From: Actinomycetes bacterium
GTDB taxonomy: Bacteria; Actinomycetota; Actinomycetes; Mycobacteriales; Mycobacteriaceae
NCBI GenBank assembly: GCA_023432405.1
Contig: JAEYUQ010000006.1
Coordinates: forward strand, 1-40,159
Reading direction: 5' to 3'
DNA length: 40,159 bases
Part shown: in pieces, positions 15,783 through 25,174 of the stretch
Layout: each line of letters opens with the position of its first letter
Position numbering within the stretch: position 1 is the stretch's first letter
Made by a program: the position numbers and the translations under genes
Notes under the pieces: generated by a model
Seen by the model: only the letters and a program-made list of their open reading frames with translations
What the model was told of the DNA's origin: nothing
The model's database searches: none

Positions 15783-17735
15783 GTGGGAAATCAGTCTAAG
15801 GCCGTTGAACAGTTGCAGCGTCTGCTCCTGCCTCAGGAGGGTGAGCCGCAAGATGTTCGGATGCTGTACCTCATGGAAGATGAACAGAATCATGTTCGTT
15901 TGAGGTGGAACAATCGGCACAGCTTCACTATCCCCAGTGGCGCCGAAGCCAGCTTTGAAACCTATTTCAACGCTTTCCCTGCGTCCTACTGGAGGCGTTG
16001 GTCTCAGCTCTCCTCTGTTATTTTGCGCCTGGCCGTGGAGGGCACAGCTCGCATAGAGGTGTACCGCTCTACCTATCAGGGGCGTCGCATTCAGTTAGGT
16101 GGGCAACTTGTCACTAACGACGTCGTTGAGTTTGACCTGTCCCTAGCACCTTTTGAAGACGGTGGCTGGATGTGGTTTGACGTAATTGCCGAGGAAGAAG
16201 CCACCATCACTGAGGGCGGATGGTATGCACCGCAACCTCCTCAGCCTCAGGTGCTAGAGGATGGTACCCAGATAGGGCCTTTAGACGCCACGGTCACCGT
16301 GGGGGTTCCCACCTTTAACCGTCCCAAGGATGCTGTGGCTGCGCTTCAGGCGTTAGCCTCTGACCCAGAGGTGGATACGGTTATCAGTTCCGTGCTCATG
16401 CCGGATCAGGGTACCCAGCATCCCGCTGATGAGCCCGGTTATGCAGAGGTAGTGGCTCACTTCGGGGAGCGGTTCCATGAGTATCGGCAGGGAAATCTGG
16501 GGGGTTCTGGTGGGTACTCCCGCATTATGTATGAGGCCTTAGGAGAGGATGGGGCTGATAGTTCCTTCATCCTGTTTATGGATGATGACATTGCCATTGA
16601 GCCGGATTCAATTTTGCGCAGCGTGCAGATTGCCCGGTATGCCAAAAAGCCCTTTATTTTGGGCGGGCAAATGCTGAATCTCTTGGATCGTGCCAGCCTG
16701 CACACGATGGGGGAGCGGGTAGACCCTGCAACCTTTATGTGGACTCCGGCAGATCATGTCCATTATTCTCACAACTTCTCGCTTTACCCTCTGTCCGATA
16801 CGGAGAAGGTGTTTGATGGTGGGCAATATGTGCAGGATAACGCGGATATGCACCGCCGTATTGATGCTGAGTTCAATGGCTGGTGGATGTGCCTGTTCCC
16901 CCGCGTTGTGGTGGAGCGTTGCGGTCAACCTTTGCCCCTCTTTATCAAGTGGGATGACACCGAGTACTCCTTGAGGGCTACTCAGCATGGGTTCCCCACC
17001 GTCACCTGGCCGGGTGTGGCTATCTGGCACATGGCGTGGACAGATAAGGATGATGCTATTGATTGGCAGGCCTATTTCCATCTCCGCAATCGTCTCATTG
17101 TGGCAGCTCTGAATCTGGACGGCTCCCCAGATGGAATGTTCGCAACAATGCGCAAAGCCACGTTTAAGCACGCTATGTGCATGGAGTACTCCACCATTGC
17201 TATCCAGAACGAGGCGCTCAAGGATTTCATGGCCGGTCCTGATCACCTCTTCGACATTTTGGACACCGCCTTGCCCAAGATCAACGCCATTCGGAAAGAC
17301 TATCCGGACGCTGTGAAAATTCCTTCTGCTGCTGAGCTTCCTCCAGCTACGGGTGCTCCTGGGGTGCCGAAGTTAGGGCCGCGCGGAAAGCTACGTCATC
17401 TGCGGAAATTAAAGTACGCTGCCCTAGGTTTCAAGAACCTTGTGAGCAAGGAGGATCCTCAGTTCCACACGGTGCCACAGTTGAATCTCACTCCAGATGA
17501 GGCACGTTGGTACTCTCTGACGAGGCTGGATGGTGCTACCGTGTCTGCGGCTGATGGTTCAGCAGTGTACTTCCGCAAGCGTAACCGCGACCTCGCTTTT
17601 CAGTTGACCCGCGAAGCTCTCAAGCTGCAGAAAGAGGCAAAGGAGCGCTTCGAGGAGCTACGCTCTGCCTACCGATCTGCCCACACCACGCTCACCAGTC
17701 GAGAATCCTGGAGAAAGGTTTTTGATGCCCAGTAA
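15783..17735 (+). CDS. glfT2: Galactofuranosyltransferase GlfT2
   Basis: A polymerising glycosyltransferase of 650 residues that builds the galactan chain with alternating beta-1,5 and beta-1,6 galactofuranose. An N-terminal beta-rich domain (about 1-150) leads into a GT-A fold with TVGVPTFNRP, the metal-binding FMDDDIAIEPD (D267-D269), and the catalytic-base region IKWDDTEYSLR (D391/D392), followed by WHMAW. These are hallmarks of GlfT2, and length and domain order agree with the mycobacterial enzyme. The start is GTG 15783 with AAAGG 12 bases upstream; the ATG at 15773 is out of frame. The gene overlaps the following PAP2 gene by 11 bases. Substrate is UDP-galactofuranose from Glf. Confidence 0.95.
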   Translation: MGNQSKAVEQLQRLLLPQEGEPQDVRMLYLMEDEQNHVRLRWNNRHSFTIPSGAEASFETYFNAFPASYWRRWSQLSSVILRLAVEGTARIEVYRSTYQGRRIQLGGQLVTNDVVEFDLSLAPFEDGGWMWFDVIAEEEATITEGGWYAPQPPQPQVLEDGTQIGPLDATVTVGVPTFNRPKDAVAALQALASDPEVDTVISSVLMPDQGTQHPADEPGYAEVVAHFGERFHEYRQGNLGGSGGYSRIMYEALGEDGADSSFILFMDDDIAIEPDSILRSVQIARYAKKPFILGGQMLNLLDRASLHTMGERVDPATFMWTPADHVHYSHNFSLYPLSDTEKVFDGGQYVQDNADMHRRIDAEFNGWWMCLFPRVVVERCGQPLPLFIKWDDTEYSLRATQHGFPTVTWPGVAIWHMAWTDKDDAIDWQAYFHLRNRLIVAALNLDGSPDGMFATMRKATFKHAMCMEYSTIAIQNEALKDFMAGPDHLFDILDTALPKINAIRKDYPDAVKIPSAAELPPATGAPGVPKLGPRGKLRHLRKLKYAALGFKNLVSKEDPQFHTVPQLNLTPDEARWYSLTRLDGATVSAADGSAVYFRKRNRDLAFQLTREALKLQKEAKERFEELRSAYRSAHTTLTSRESWRKVFDAQ

Positions 17736-18246
17736 GCCCACGACGGCAGAGGAACGTCTCCTCATCGAGATCCAAAACCGCCTCTATGAGGTTCCTGGGA
17801 TTCTCCCCACAGCGCGAGCCATGAGCTTCTTCGGAGAACACTCCCTCGGATGGTTGGGTCTGGCCGCTGTTGGAGCGGGCGTCGATAAGGAACGTCGGAG
17901 ACAGTGGATTACCCTTGGAGCTGCAGCTTTCTCTAGCCATGCAGCTTCTGTGATTCTCAAGCGCATAGTGCGACGTCACCGTCCCCACCATGAGGAGATT
18001 CGCATTGGGGTAGGCACTCCCTCAGAGCTCTCCTTTCCCTCATCCCATGCCACCTCGACGACGGCCGCTCTGGTTGTGCTCTCAACCATTCTCAAGTCTG
18101 GCTGGCCTCTGGTGGGAGTGCCCGCGATGATGATGTCACGGATGGTACTGGGGGTCCACTATCCCACGGACGTGACTGCAGGGGCTGTGCTGGGAGCTGC
18201 CACTGGGGTGGTTGCTGTGACAAGAGAGAAGGAAAATCGTGACTAA
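17725..18246 (+). CDS. PAP2 phosphatase, decaprenylphosphoryl-5-phosphoribose phosphatase type (Rv3807-like)
   Basis: A 173-residue membrane phosphatase with PAP2 motifs KRIVRRHRP (about 78-86), PSSHATS (about 105-111) and SRMVLGVHYPTD (about 138-149). It lies directly between glfT2 and ubiA, the position of Rv3807c, which is assigned to dephosphorylating the UbiA product on the way to decaprenyl-phosphoryl-arabinose. The ATG at 17725 has GGAGAAAGG 7 bases upstream; a TTG at 17722 is a less likely start. It overlaps glfT2 by 11 bases and ubiA by 8, so the three genes form one translationally coupled unit. Confidence 0.88.
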   Translation: MPSKPTTAEERLLIEIQNRLYEVPGILPTARAMSFFGEHSLGWLGLAAVGAGVDKERRRQWITLGAAAFSSHAASVILKRIVRRHRPHHEEIRIGVGTPSELSFPSSHATSTTAALVVLSTILKSGWPLVGVPAMMMSRMVLGVHYPTDVTAGAVLGAATGVVAVTREKENRD

Positions 18247-19210
18247 CCAGGAGATTATCCCCTCTGAACCTCACACCGAGGGTGTAGACACATACCGAAA
18301 GCCCCATCCGCCGAAGAACCTGTTTGACGGAATAGTAAAAGCATTGCGCCCTAAGCAGTGGGTGAAGAATGTTCTGGTGATGGCGGCTCCGGCCGCGGCT
18401 GGGCAGGACGTCCTCTTTGATCCGAAAACCCTCTATAACGTGTTGCTGGCGTTTGTGGTGTTTTGCCTGGCGGCGTCCTCTATTTATCTCATTAACGACG
18501 CCAAAGACGTAGAGGCTGACCGCGTTCACCCCACAAAACGTTTCCGTCCCATTGCTGCCAATGTGTTGCCACTCTGGCTGGCTTATGTTCTGGCTGTGGT
18601 GCTCATCATTCTCTCGGTGGGGATGTCCTACCTGGCCACAGAGGGGCATGGTCTTTGCGTGGTCATGGTGGCCTACATTCTGTTGCAGATTGGGTACTGC
18701 TACGGCTGGAAACACCAGCCAGTTATTGACATTGCACTGGTGTCCTCCGGGTTCATGTTGCGCGCTATGGCCGGAGGTGTGGCAGCCGGGATTGAGCTAT
18801 CCCAGTGGTTCTTGCTGGTAGCCGCCTTTGGCTCCCTGTTTATGGCCAGTGGAAAGCGCTATTCGGAGCTGATTTTAGCTCAGCAGCAGAACCTCAAAAT
18901 ACGCAAAGCCCTGGAAGGCTACACCGCCACATATCTGCGGTTTGTGTGGACTCTGGCTGCCACAGCAGTGGTTATGTGCTACTCCCTGTGGGGCTTTGAG
19001 CTTTCTCGCAATGCTGCTGCAGGTGGGGTGTGGTACCAGATTTCTATGGTTCCTTTCACCATTGCTATCCTGCGCTACGCTGCGGACGTGGATCGAGGAA
19101 ACGGCGGTGCTCCTGAAGAAATTGCCCTTAGGGACCGTTCGCTACAGATTCTGGCAGCCCTGTGGGTTGTGTGCATTGTGATGGCTGTGTACGTGATACC
19201 TGCGCTGTAA
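18239..19210 (+). CDS. ubiA: Decaprenyl-phosphate phosphoribosyltransferase
   Basis: A prenyltransferase of 323 residues that joins phosphoribose from PRPP to decaprenyl phosphate, the first committed step to the arabinan donor. The family metal-binding motif NDAKDVEADRVHPTKRFRP begins at N86 (Asp 87, 90 and 94). PKQWVKN and about nine hydrophobic segments are visible; YGWKHQPVIDI and DRGNGGAPEE follow further on. It starts at GTG 18239, overlapping the PAP2 gene by 8 bases. In mycobacteria and corynebacteria aftB comes next; here the next gene is an O-acyltransferase on the other strand. Confidence 0.95.
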   Translation: MTNQEIIPSEPHTEGVDTYRKPHPPKNLFDGIVKALRPKQWVKNVLVMAAPAAAGQDVLFDPKTLYNVLLAFVVFCLAASSIYLINDAKDVEADRVHPTKRFRPIAANVLPLWLAYVLAVVLIILSVGMSYLATEGHGLCVVMVAYILLQIGYCYGWKHQPVIDIALVSSGFMLRAMAGGVAAGIELSQWFLLVAAFGSLFMASGKRYSELILAQQQNLKIRKALEGYTATYLRFVWTLAATAVVMCYSLWGFELSRNAAAGGVWYQISMVPFTIAILRYAADVDRGNGGAPEEIALRDRSLQILAALWVVCIVMAVYVIPAL

Positions 19211-19214
19211 ATGA

Positions 19215-19316
19215 GGGCTTTGCCGGTGTGGCCTCAGCCGATGAGGGCGCACAATCAGGTGGTGTGGGTTTTGCCGCTCAGGCCTTAGCCGGTGAGGGGC
19301 CATAATCAGGTGGTGG
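19215..19316. repeat. Two imperfect 51-bp tandem units after ubiA
   Basis: Bases 19215-19265 and 19266-19316 align with about ten mismatches; both contain TTTGCCG, GGCCT.AGCC and AATCAGGTGGTG. The unit is 17 codons long, but no convincing reading frame uses it. It lies between the ubiA stop and the hairpin terminator. Confidence 0.7.
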
Positions 19317-19319
19317 ACA

Positions 19320-19351
19320 GCCCACTACAGGCTCCTCGGAGCTGAGTGGGC
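19320..19351. terminator. Bidirectional hairpin between ubiA and the acyltransferase gene
   Basis: GCCCACT pairs with AGTGGGC (7 bp), enclosing an inner GCTC/GAGC stem with a four-base loop. It sits between converging genes and touches the stop codon of the minus-strand gene. Confidence 0.6.
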
Positions 19352-21409
19352 CTAAATATCAGCACAGGTGTCAGGTATTTTCTTGTCCTCGTTCTTCCAC
19401 TGCTGGAAGGCGTCTGCAATAGCGTTGACGTACAGCTCAGCGCCTTCAGCATTCGGGTGAACATCCCCATCAGCCAGAAGTTCACGGTGCCCGGAAATGG
19501 CGTGGCACCAATCCGCCACAAACACATTGGGGTACTTCTGTGCTGCCTGGTTAATCTCCTCGCGTGCCTGAGGCATCACTTCACGAGCACCGTAGGGGCT
19601 CACCATCACAATGATTCGATCTGGGCCTAACTGAGCCACAATATCGTCTAAAGACGGACCGTAATCCACCGTGTGACCATTGGTGCCAAAGCCCAACACA
19701 ACAAACTGATCCAGGAGACCTTGGTCTTTCAAATCAGCGATAATAGGCGGCAACATATTCCAATGACGAGATACGGCGCCATCAACATAAATTCCTGGGT
19801 AGCGTTTGTTGAGAGCTTCAAAGGACGCTAAAAGAACCGAATCCCCCACAGCGGTAATCTGCCCCCCACTAGGAAGAGCACGTTTCCCAATTCTGTCGCG
19901 CTTAGCTTGTTCAGCCTTGGCTGCTGCTGCTTGTGCCTGGGCCTGAGCTTCTTGGAGAGCCTGAAACTGTGCCTCAATGGGCGTCTGGCTGGGAGAGGTA
20001 ATGAGGGATAACGCCGTTATAACCACAGTCACTATCGCCAGAAGGCAGACAACAAAAGCGCGCAGAGCTTTTTTGTGCAGGCTACCCACCAGAATAATCA
20101 CTGGCTGGAGGATATTTCCGAGGGTAGCTCGGTAACCGCGGCGTCGAAAAGGATTCTCGATGAAACGGTATGTCAACTCGCTTGCCGCAGCCGTGAGCAC
20201 CACAGAAATAATCCCCACCTGCCAAGCGCTGAGATGCCAGGCAGTGAGTTCGAGGCCAAGCACCTGGCGGGCGTCCTGGGAGGGTGCTTGAGTGAACACC
20301 TGGGTAAGCAGAATATAGATTGGCCAGTGCCACAGATAGAGAGAGAAGGAGCGCAAACCCAGCCAGCGCAGGGGTGGCACCGTGAAGAATGCCACCAGCG
20401 GAGAGTACTCCAGGATTACCACGCTGAGAAGCAAAGCGACCAGCAGATTAGCCAGGAAGATGCCGCCTCGATAGGTGAAGGAGAGGTCGTCGCGAAGGAA
20501 GAAGAAGCAGGCAATGAGGCCCAGGAGTGCAAGGAAACCGGAAAACCCTACGAGGGCGCTACCGTTGCGATCTGGCCAAGAATCTGCCGTGGGGTTCACT
20601 GAGTTAGAAGTAAACGCCAATGCGATGATGGCGCCAAGGAGAAGGCCGAAAGCGTGAGTATCGGTGCCGTAGTACACACGGGTGGGATCTTCACCAGGAA
20701 TATAGGCCGCAGCCATCATGCCCACAGACAGAAGTGCTAGGAGTCCTGTGAAAATCCACGGTATTTCGCGCCAAACCCAAGCACCTGCCAAGAGAGCGGC
20801 GGAGAAGAGGAGAGGCCACACGATGTAAAACTGTTCCTCTACCGCCAAGGACCAGTAGTGCGCGAAAATCTGAACTGAGCTTCCGGCGAAATAGGACTGG
20901 GAATCTGCAATCTGAACCCAGTTACTAAGGAAGAAAAGACAGCCGAAGAACTGGGATTTGAGACGAACTGCAACGTCCCCGCCCACAACACCGGCAACCG
21001 CAGTGATAATTACCAGCACTGTGACAGCAGCGGGCAGGATTCTCCGGAGACGACGCCGCCAGAACTCACGCAGGCTGACAGACTTACGCACCGAGAATTC
21101 CCTAATGAGCTGGGAGCTAATGAGGAACCCGGAAAGCACAAAGAACATATCAACTCCCAGGTAGCCGCCTGGGAGTGCTGGTTTCCAGAAGTGGTACATG
21201 ATGACGGCAAGAACCGCCAGTCCGCGTAGTCCGTCAAGAGCTGGAGCATGGCGCATACGGATTCCGCCACGACGTCTGCTTTCAAGCTGCTTGCGTTTAA
21301 TAAGGACTTCTTCGCGGTGTTGCGAATAAGCAGCGTCAAGGTTGCGGACGGATTCTCTGAGCTGAGGTAGAGAGCCTGCCTGAACTTCGGGTGCAGAAAG
21401 CTCTTCCAC
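19352..21409 (-). CDS. Acyltransferase-3 membrane protein with C-terminal SGNH domain (OafA/OatA-like)
   Basis: A 685-residue O-acyltransferase. About 50 charged residues precede the acyltransferase-3 domain, which has ALDGLRGLAVLAVIMYHFW (catalytic His), FFVLSGFLIS, FWRRRLRRILPA and HYWSLAVEEQFYIVWP, within about ten membrane segments. After a short coiled-coil-like linker (EAQAQAQAAAAKAEQAKRD) an external SGNH domain follows: GDS at 522-524, GTNG, and an acidic/His site around D647-H651. The start is GTG 21409. Such proteins acetylate cell-wall sugars or lipids; in corynebacteria an acyltransferase-3 protein (TmaT) acetylates trehalose monomycolate for export. A role in mycolate or arabinogalactan acylation is therefore inferred from the surroundings. 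It occupies the place of aftB. Confidence 0.85.
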   Translation of the reverse strand: MEELSAPEVQAGSLPQLRESVRNLDAAYSQHREEVLIKRKQLESRRRGGIRMRHAPALDGLRGLAVLAVIMYHFWKPALPGGYLGVDMFFVLSGFLISSQLIREFSVRKSVSLREFWRRRLRRILPAAVTVLVIITAVAGVVGGDVAVRLKSQFFGCLFFLSNWVQIADSQSYFAGSSVQIFAHYWSLAVEEQFYIVWPLLFSAALLAGAWVWREIPWIFTGLLALLSVGMMAAAYIPGEDPTRVYYGTDTHAFGLLLGAIIALAFTSNSVNPTADSWPDRNGSALVGFSGFLALLGLIACFFFLRDDLSFTYRGGIFLANLLVALLLSVVILEYSPLVAFFTVPPLRWLGLRSFSLYLWHWPIYILLTQVFTQAPSQDARQVLGLELTAWHLSAWQVGIISVVLTAAASELTYRFIENPFRRRGYRATLGNILQPVIILVGSLHKKALRAFVVCLLAIVTVVITALSLITSPSQTPIEAQFQALQEAQAQAQAAAAKAEQAKRDRIGKRALPSGGQITAVGDSVLLASFEALNKRYPGIYVDGAVSRHWNMLPPIIADLKDQGLLDQFVVLGFGTNGHTVDYGPSLDDIVAQLGPDRIIVMVSPYGAREVMPQAREEINQAAQKYPNVFVADWCHAISGHRELLADGDVHPNAEGAELYVNAIADAFQQWKNEDKKIPDTCADI

Positions 21410-21774
21410 AACTCACCGCCTTGTCTGTTGAGTAGCTATCTATGTGTGGAGTCAGCGTAAATCCGGCTACCCGGATTAGCGATGAAACAACCTTGGCAAG
21501 GGCGAAATTATATCGCGGGATTCCTCGTGTGCGGGAAGCTCACTCAGCGTTTCGAGATTGTCAGGGAGATGGGCAGGGAGCGAGGAGGAGGAATGATATG
21601 AATCTGTGAAATCTGGTGAGATGAGGAAGGGCGTTCAAGGGAGGGGTCTTTGACCAGGAGAGTTGTGGTGTAACGCAAAAATCCAGGGAAACGATATGAA
21701 TTAAAGTAGAGGAAAACTGAGCAGGTTGAGTCTGCTAAGCTTTCCGGTGATTAGTCACAGATTGAGGGAGATTC
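21410..21774. other. Intergenic region between divergent acyltransferase and mycolyltransferase genes
   Basis: No gene is visible in these 365 bases. A perfect 7-bp inverted repeat with a 4-base spacer (AATCCGG-CTAC-CCGGATT, 21460-21477) lies about 50 bases before the minus-strand GTG and could be an operator. Close to the mycolyltransferase start there is a TAAGCT stretch near 21736 and the ribosome binding site GAGGGAGA at 21763-21770. The middle part is rich in GAGG-like purine runs without further structure that I can support. Confidence 0.5.
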
Positions 21775-22815
21775 ATGTCTTTAAGGTCGATTGTGAAGCA
21801 GGTGGGCTCAGTAAGCCGCCAGGTGACGTCCGTGATAACCAGCGCTGCTGTAGCTGCCGCTTTGCTGGTGGGTGGTGCCGGTGCAGCTTCGGCTGCTGAT
21901 AATCGGTCTGCGTTGCGGCCGGATGCAACTGGAATGTGCGACTGGGACCCAGCTAACTTCTGGGTACAGGCCTGCGATGTGTTCTCCCCGTCTATGGGCA
22001 CTAATGTGCGAGTCCAGATTCAGCCAGCCAAGAGAGGCGGAACAGCCGGCCTCTACCTCCTGGACGGTGCGGATGCTCCGACTCCTAGCGCGTGGGTTCA
22101 AAATATTAAAGCTCAAGAGATTTATGAGGACAGCAATATCACGCTGGTTATCCCCACTGGCGCTAAAAACTCTTTCTACAAAGACTGGGAAGGCAATCCC
22201 AAGCTCCAGTTGGGTGTGGATCAGCCTCTCAAGTACAAGTGGGAGACCTTCCTCACCCAGGAACTGCCTCCTTATTTGCAAGCCAACTTTGGTGTGGACC
22301 CGTCTAGAAATACTGTGATGGGGTTCTCTATGGGGGCCAACGCGGCTCTCACTCTGGTAGAGACTCACGGTAATCAGTTCCAGCAAGTAGTAGCTTTGTC
22401 TGCTGTACCATTTGAGACCATCCCAGGTAACAACCTTGCTTTCAGTCTTGCGTGGGTTGGTCGCGATGGATACAACTTCAACGCCATGTATAGCTCCTTG
22501 ATTGACCCTCGTCGTTTCGCTGAAGACCCCGCGCTGAATGTTGCTCGTTTGCGTGGTAAGAGCGTCTACATTTCTGCAGGTTCTGGAGTGGCTTCTCCCG
22601 AAGAGATTGCAATGGGGCCTGAAGTGGTTGTTGTAGGCGGTCCTTTGGAACTAGGTTCAAACATCGAGACTCGAGCTTTTGAAGCTGTAGCCCGCTCTGT
22701 AGGAGTTGCCGTCCAGACTGACTATCCTGCACAAGGCGTTCACAACTTCCCGCTGTGGATTTCCCAGACTGTCAAAACTAAGCCCGTTATTTTGAACCAC
22801 CTCAACGGATGGTGA
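21775..22815 (+). CDS. Trehalose corynomycolyl/mycolyltransferase (antigen 85 family), short form
   Basis: A secreted esterase-fold enzyme of 346 residues. A signal peptide covers about residues 1-41, ending AGAASA. The antigen 85 domain includes CDVFSPSMGTNVRVQI, GLYLLDGADA, the FYKDWEG substrate-binding stretch, YKWETFLTQELP, the nucleophile in GFSMGA (S185) and the catalytic His in GVHNFPLW (H323). It transfers mycolates between trehalose molecules or to arabinogalactan in the cell envelope. There are no LGFP repeats, unlike the next gene. The start has a good ribosome binding site (GAGGGAGA). It is the counterpart of fbpA in the mycobacterial order; corynebacterial names are cmt/cmyt, and the exact orthologue cannot be picked here. 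Confidence 0.93.
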   Translation: MSLRSIVKQVGSVSRQVTSVITSAAVAAALLVGGAGAASAADNRSALRPDATGMCDWDPANFWVQACDVFSPSMGTNVRVQIQPAKRGGTAGLYLLDGADAPTPSAWVQNIKAQEIYEDSNITLVIPTGAKNSFYKDWEGNPKLQLGVDQPLKYKWETFLTQELPPYLQANFGVDPSRNTVMGFSMGANAALTLVETHGNQFQQVVALSAVPFETIPGNNLAFSLAWVGRDGYNFNAMYSSLIDPRRFAEDPALNVARLRGKSVYISAGSGVASPEEIAMGPEVVVVGGPLELGSNIETRAFEAVARSVGVAVQTDYPAQGVHNFPLWISQTVKTKPVILNHLNGW

Positions 22816-22848
22816 GATCCCTGTAGGCTCCCCAAGAAGTCTGCTTCC

Positions 22849-22906
22849 GTGGGTGCAAGCTGAGTGCTCTGAGAATGGTCAGTGTGCTGGGTGTGCACCC
22901 ACTTTT
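22849..22906 (+). terminator. Intrinsic terminator-like hairpin after the first mycolyltransferase
   Basis: GTGGGTGCA (22849-22857) pairs perfectly with TGCACCCAC (22894-22902) and is followed by TTTT. The 36-base loop is long, but the T run supports a terminator. Confidence 0.5.
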
Positions 22907-23098
22907 GTATAGGTGGAGCTTTTGAGGGTGATGGACCTCTGAGAGCAGAAGGGAACCGGGAGGGGAATCACCGGAGCTGGAATTTTGCAGAGTATCGCAG
23001 TCGGAATTTCACTGCGACATACCACTAATGTTAATGGTGTTGCTTCAGTGGTGTTTTAGGATTTCTGTTATCAATGGTTCCAGTGGAATTGGGGTACG

Positions 23099-25159
23099 AT
23101 GATTCCAGCACATCTACGAGATTCTTCCTTCCTTGTTCGGAAGCGTCACGCCATCGCTTGTAGCAGCCTTGGCGTTGCCGTCCTAGTAGGAGGTGTCCTC
23201 CTTCCCAATCCGGGGATTCTCCCGCAGGCGCTGGCAGAGAATTCTGAGTCAGACGGCCTTACAAACTACCTTGCTCCCGGTACAAAACCGGCGCCCACGG
23301 TGTTGCGCAGTGATGTGAAGCCGAACATTCCCAATCTGCCACAGGGCGTTTCTGTGGACCACGTAGATTGGCTCTCTGAACATCGTATTGCCTTGTTCAT
23401 TCGTTCAGCAGCTATGCCTGAACAGCTCATTCAGGTACAGATGCTCCTTGCTCGGGATTGGTACCTCACCCCTGAAGCTACCTTCCCGGAATTGTGGGCG
23501 TTGGATGGAATGAGGAGCAGCGACACGGAAAACGGGTGGACTCTCAGCACGAATATCGAAGATTTCTTCGCTGATAAGAACATCAACGTCATACTGCCTA
23601 TCGGTGGTGCAGCGTCCTTCTACACAGATTGGGAAGGCTCAGCCGATGGCAAGAACTACAAGTGGGAGAGTTTCCTTATTAACGAGGTGGCTCCCATTGT
23701 CAAGAATGGTTTTCGCAGTAACGGTGTTCGCGCCATTGTAGGGCCGTCGATGGGAGGGACGGCTGCGGTAAATCTCGCGGAGCACCATCCAGAGATGTTC
23801 AACTTTGTGGGTTCTTATTCTGGTTACCTGGACACCACCACCGAAGGAATGCCAGAGGCTATTGCAACAGCTCAGCAAGACATAGGTAATTATGAAGCCA
23901 AGAATATGTGGGGTGAGCTAGGAGGCCCACGCTGGAAAGAGAACGATCCGAAGTTGGCCATTAAAAACCTGAAGGGCAAAACAGTCTATGTGTCCGCAGG
24001 AAACGGTGTGTCGGACTACGGGGAGAAGGACGCTATTGCAGCCAACCCCAGCAACCTGAGTGGTGAAGGTCTGGAAATTGTCTCTCGGATGACCACGCAG
24101 ACCTTTATTAATAGAGCAAAAGACGAAGGTATAGAGCTTGTCACCAGGCTGCGAGATGCGGGAGTTCACTCTTGGGAGTTTTGGCAGTTCGAGTTGACTC
24201 AGGGGTGGGGCCTTATGGCTGACGCTCTAAACATTGACAAGGCTGGCCGGGGGACAAACTGCACACCCATCGGGGATATTGCGGAGGCCACCAAGGATGG
24301 CTCCGCTGGTCATTGCATCAATAATGAGTATGACGTTCCGGGCGGGCGTGCAGAGGACTTTACCAATGGAACGGCGTACTGGTCCCCGGACACTGGGGCT
24401 CATGTGCTGGTGGGAGACATTCGCAGAACGTACATTGACATGGGAGCCACAAACTCCTGGCTTGGCTTTCCGACGACCTCCGAGCTCAGCGCGGGCAAGA
24501 ATTCTCGCCGGGTCCACTTCCAAAATGGGTCTTTGTATTGGTCCCCCGAGACGGGAACCCATGCTATTCCTCAAGTGATTTTTGACGCTTGGGGTGCTCA
24601 CGGTTGGGAAAACGGCGAGCTCGGTTTGCCTGTGGCCGAAGCCGAAGGTGCTGGTGCAGAAGGTACTGCCGCTGGCACTGCTGGCGCGGAGGGTGCCGAT
24701 ACCGTGTCTGCTCAGAAGTTCCAGGACGGTTGGGTGATTGTCAAGGACGGCAAGGCCTCTGTTATCACAGGGAAAACTGCAACGCTGTGGGAGCAGCTGG
24801 GTGGGCTGGCTTCCGAGACGGGCCTTCCCACGGGAGATACCCAGAACATTGAGGGTGGGCAGGTCACCGCCTTTACGCATGGCATGATTTACAACCATCC
24901 GGGCAATGGGGCGTACTACATCCCCTTTGGTGACATCTTCGACTATTGGGGTAAAAACGGATATGAACGTGGGAAGTTCGGGTGGCCAACCTCCGGGTTG
25001 CAACACATCCCTGCGGGTGGGGAATTTATCACCTTCCAGCGGGGTACCATCCAGCAGATTAATGGTGAAGTGACCGAAAAAACTCAGGCCGGGGAGAAAC
25101 CTGCTGATAATCCCGCACCTGGGGAAGCAGCGCCCGAGTCTGAGCGGCAGCCGAAGTAA
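23099..25159 (+). CDS. Mycolyltransferase with C-terminal LGFP repeats (PS1/Csp1-like)
   Basis: A 686-residue secreted protein. The signal peptide covers about residues 1-48, with basic LVRKRH before the hydrophobic SLGVAVLVGGVLLP. The antigen 85-type domain (about 60-390) has FYTDWEG, YKWESFL, the nucleophile in GPSMGG (S217) and the His in GVHSWEFW (H357). About 270 residues of LGFP-type repeats follow (SWLGFPTTSE, GELGLPVAE, ETGLPTGD, GKFGWPTSG), interrupted by an Ala/Gly/Glu-rich insert at about 515-540. This resembles PS1/CmytA of corynebacteria, where the repeats bind the wall. No ribosome binding site is evident before the ATG at 23099. The catalytic domain is probably active, since all key residues are present. 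Confidence 0.92.
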   Translation: MIPAHLRDSSFLVRKRHAIACSSLGVAVLVGGVLLPNPGILPQALAENSESDGLTNYLAPGTKPAPTVLRSDVKPNIPNLPQGVSVDHVDWLSEHRIALFIRSAAMPEQLIQVQMLLARDWYLTPEATFPELWALDGMRSSDTENGWTLSTNIEDFFADKNINVILPIGGAASFYTDWEGSADGKNYKWESFLINEVAPIVKNGFRSNGVRAIVGPSMGGTAAVNLAEHHPEMFNFVGSYSGYLDTTTEGMPEAIATAQQDIGNYEAKNMWGELGGPRWKENDPKLAIKNLKGKTVYVSAGNGVSDYGEKDAIAANPSNLSGEGLEIVSRMTTQTFINRAKDEGIELVTRLRDAGVHSWEFWQFELTQGWGLMADALNIDKAGRGTNCTPIGDIAEATKDGSAGHCINNEYDVPGGRAEDFTNGTAYWSPDTGAHVLVGDIRRTYIDMGATNSWLGFPTTSELSAGKNSRRVHFQNGSLYWSPETGTHAIPQVIFDAWGAHGWENGELGLPVAEAEGAGAEGTAAGTAGAEGADTVSAQKFQDGWVIVKDGKASVITGKTATLWEQLGGLASETGLPTGDTQNIEGGQVTAFTHGMIYNHPGNGAYYIPFGDIFDYWGKNGYERGKFGWPTSGLQHIPAGGEFITFQRGTIQQINGEVTEKTQAGEKPADNPAPGEAAPESERQPK

Positions 25160-25174
25160 GAGTGAGGTGGAAGA

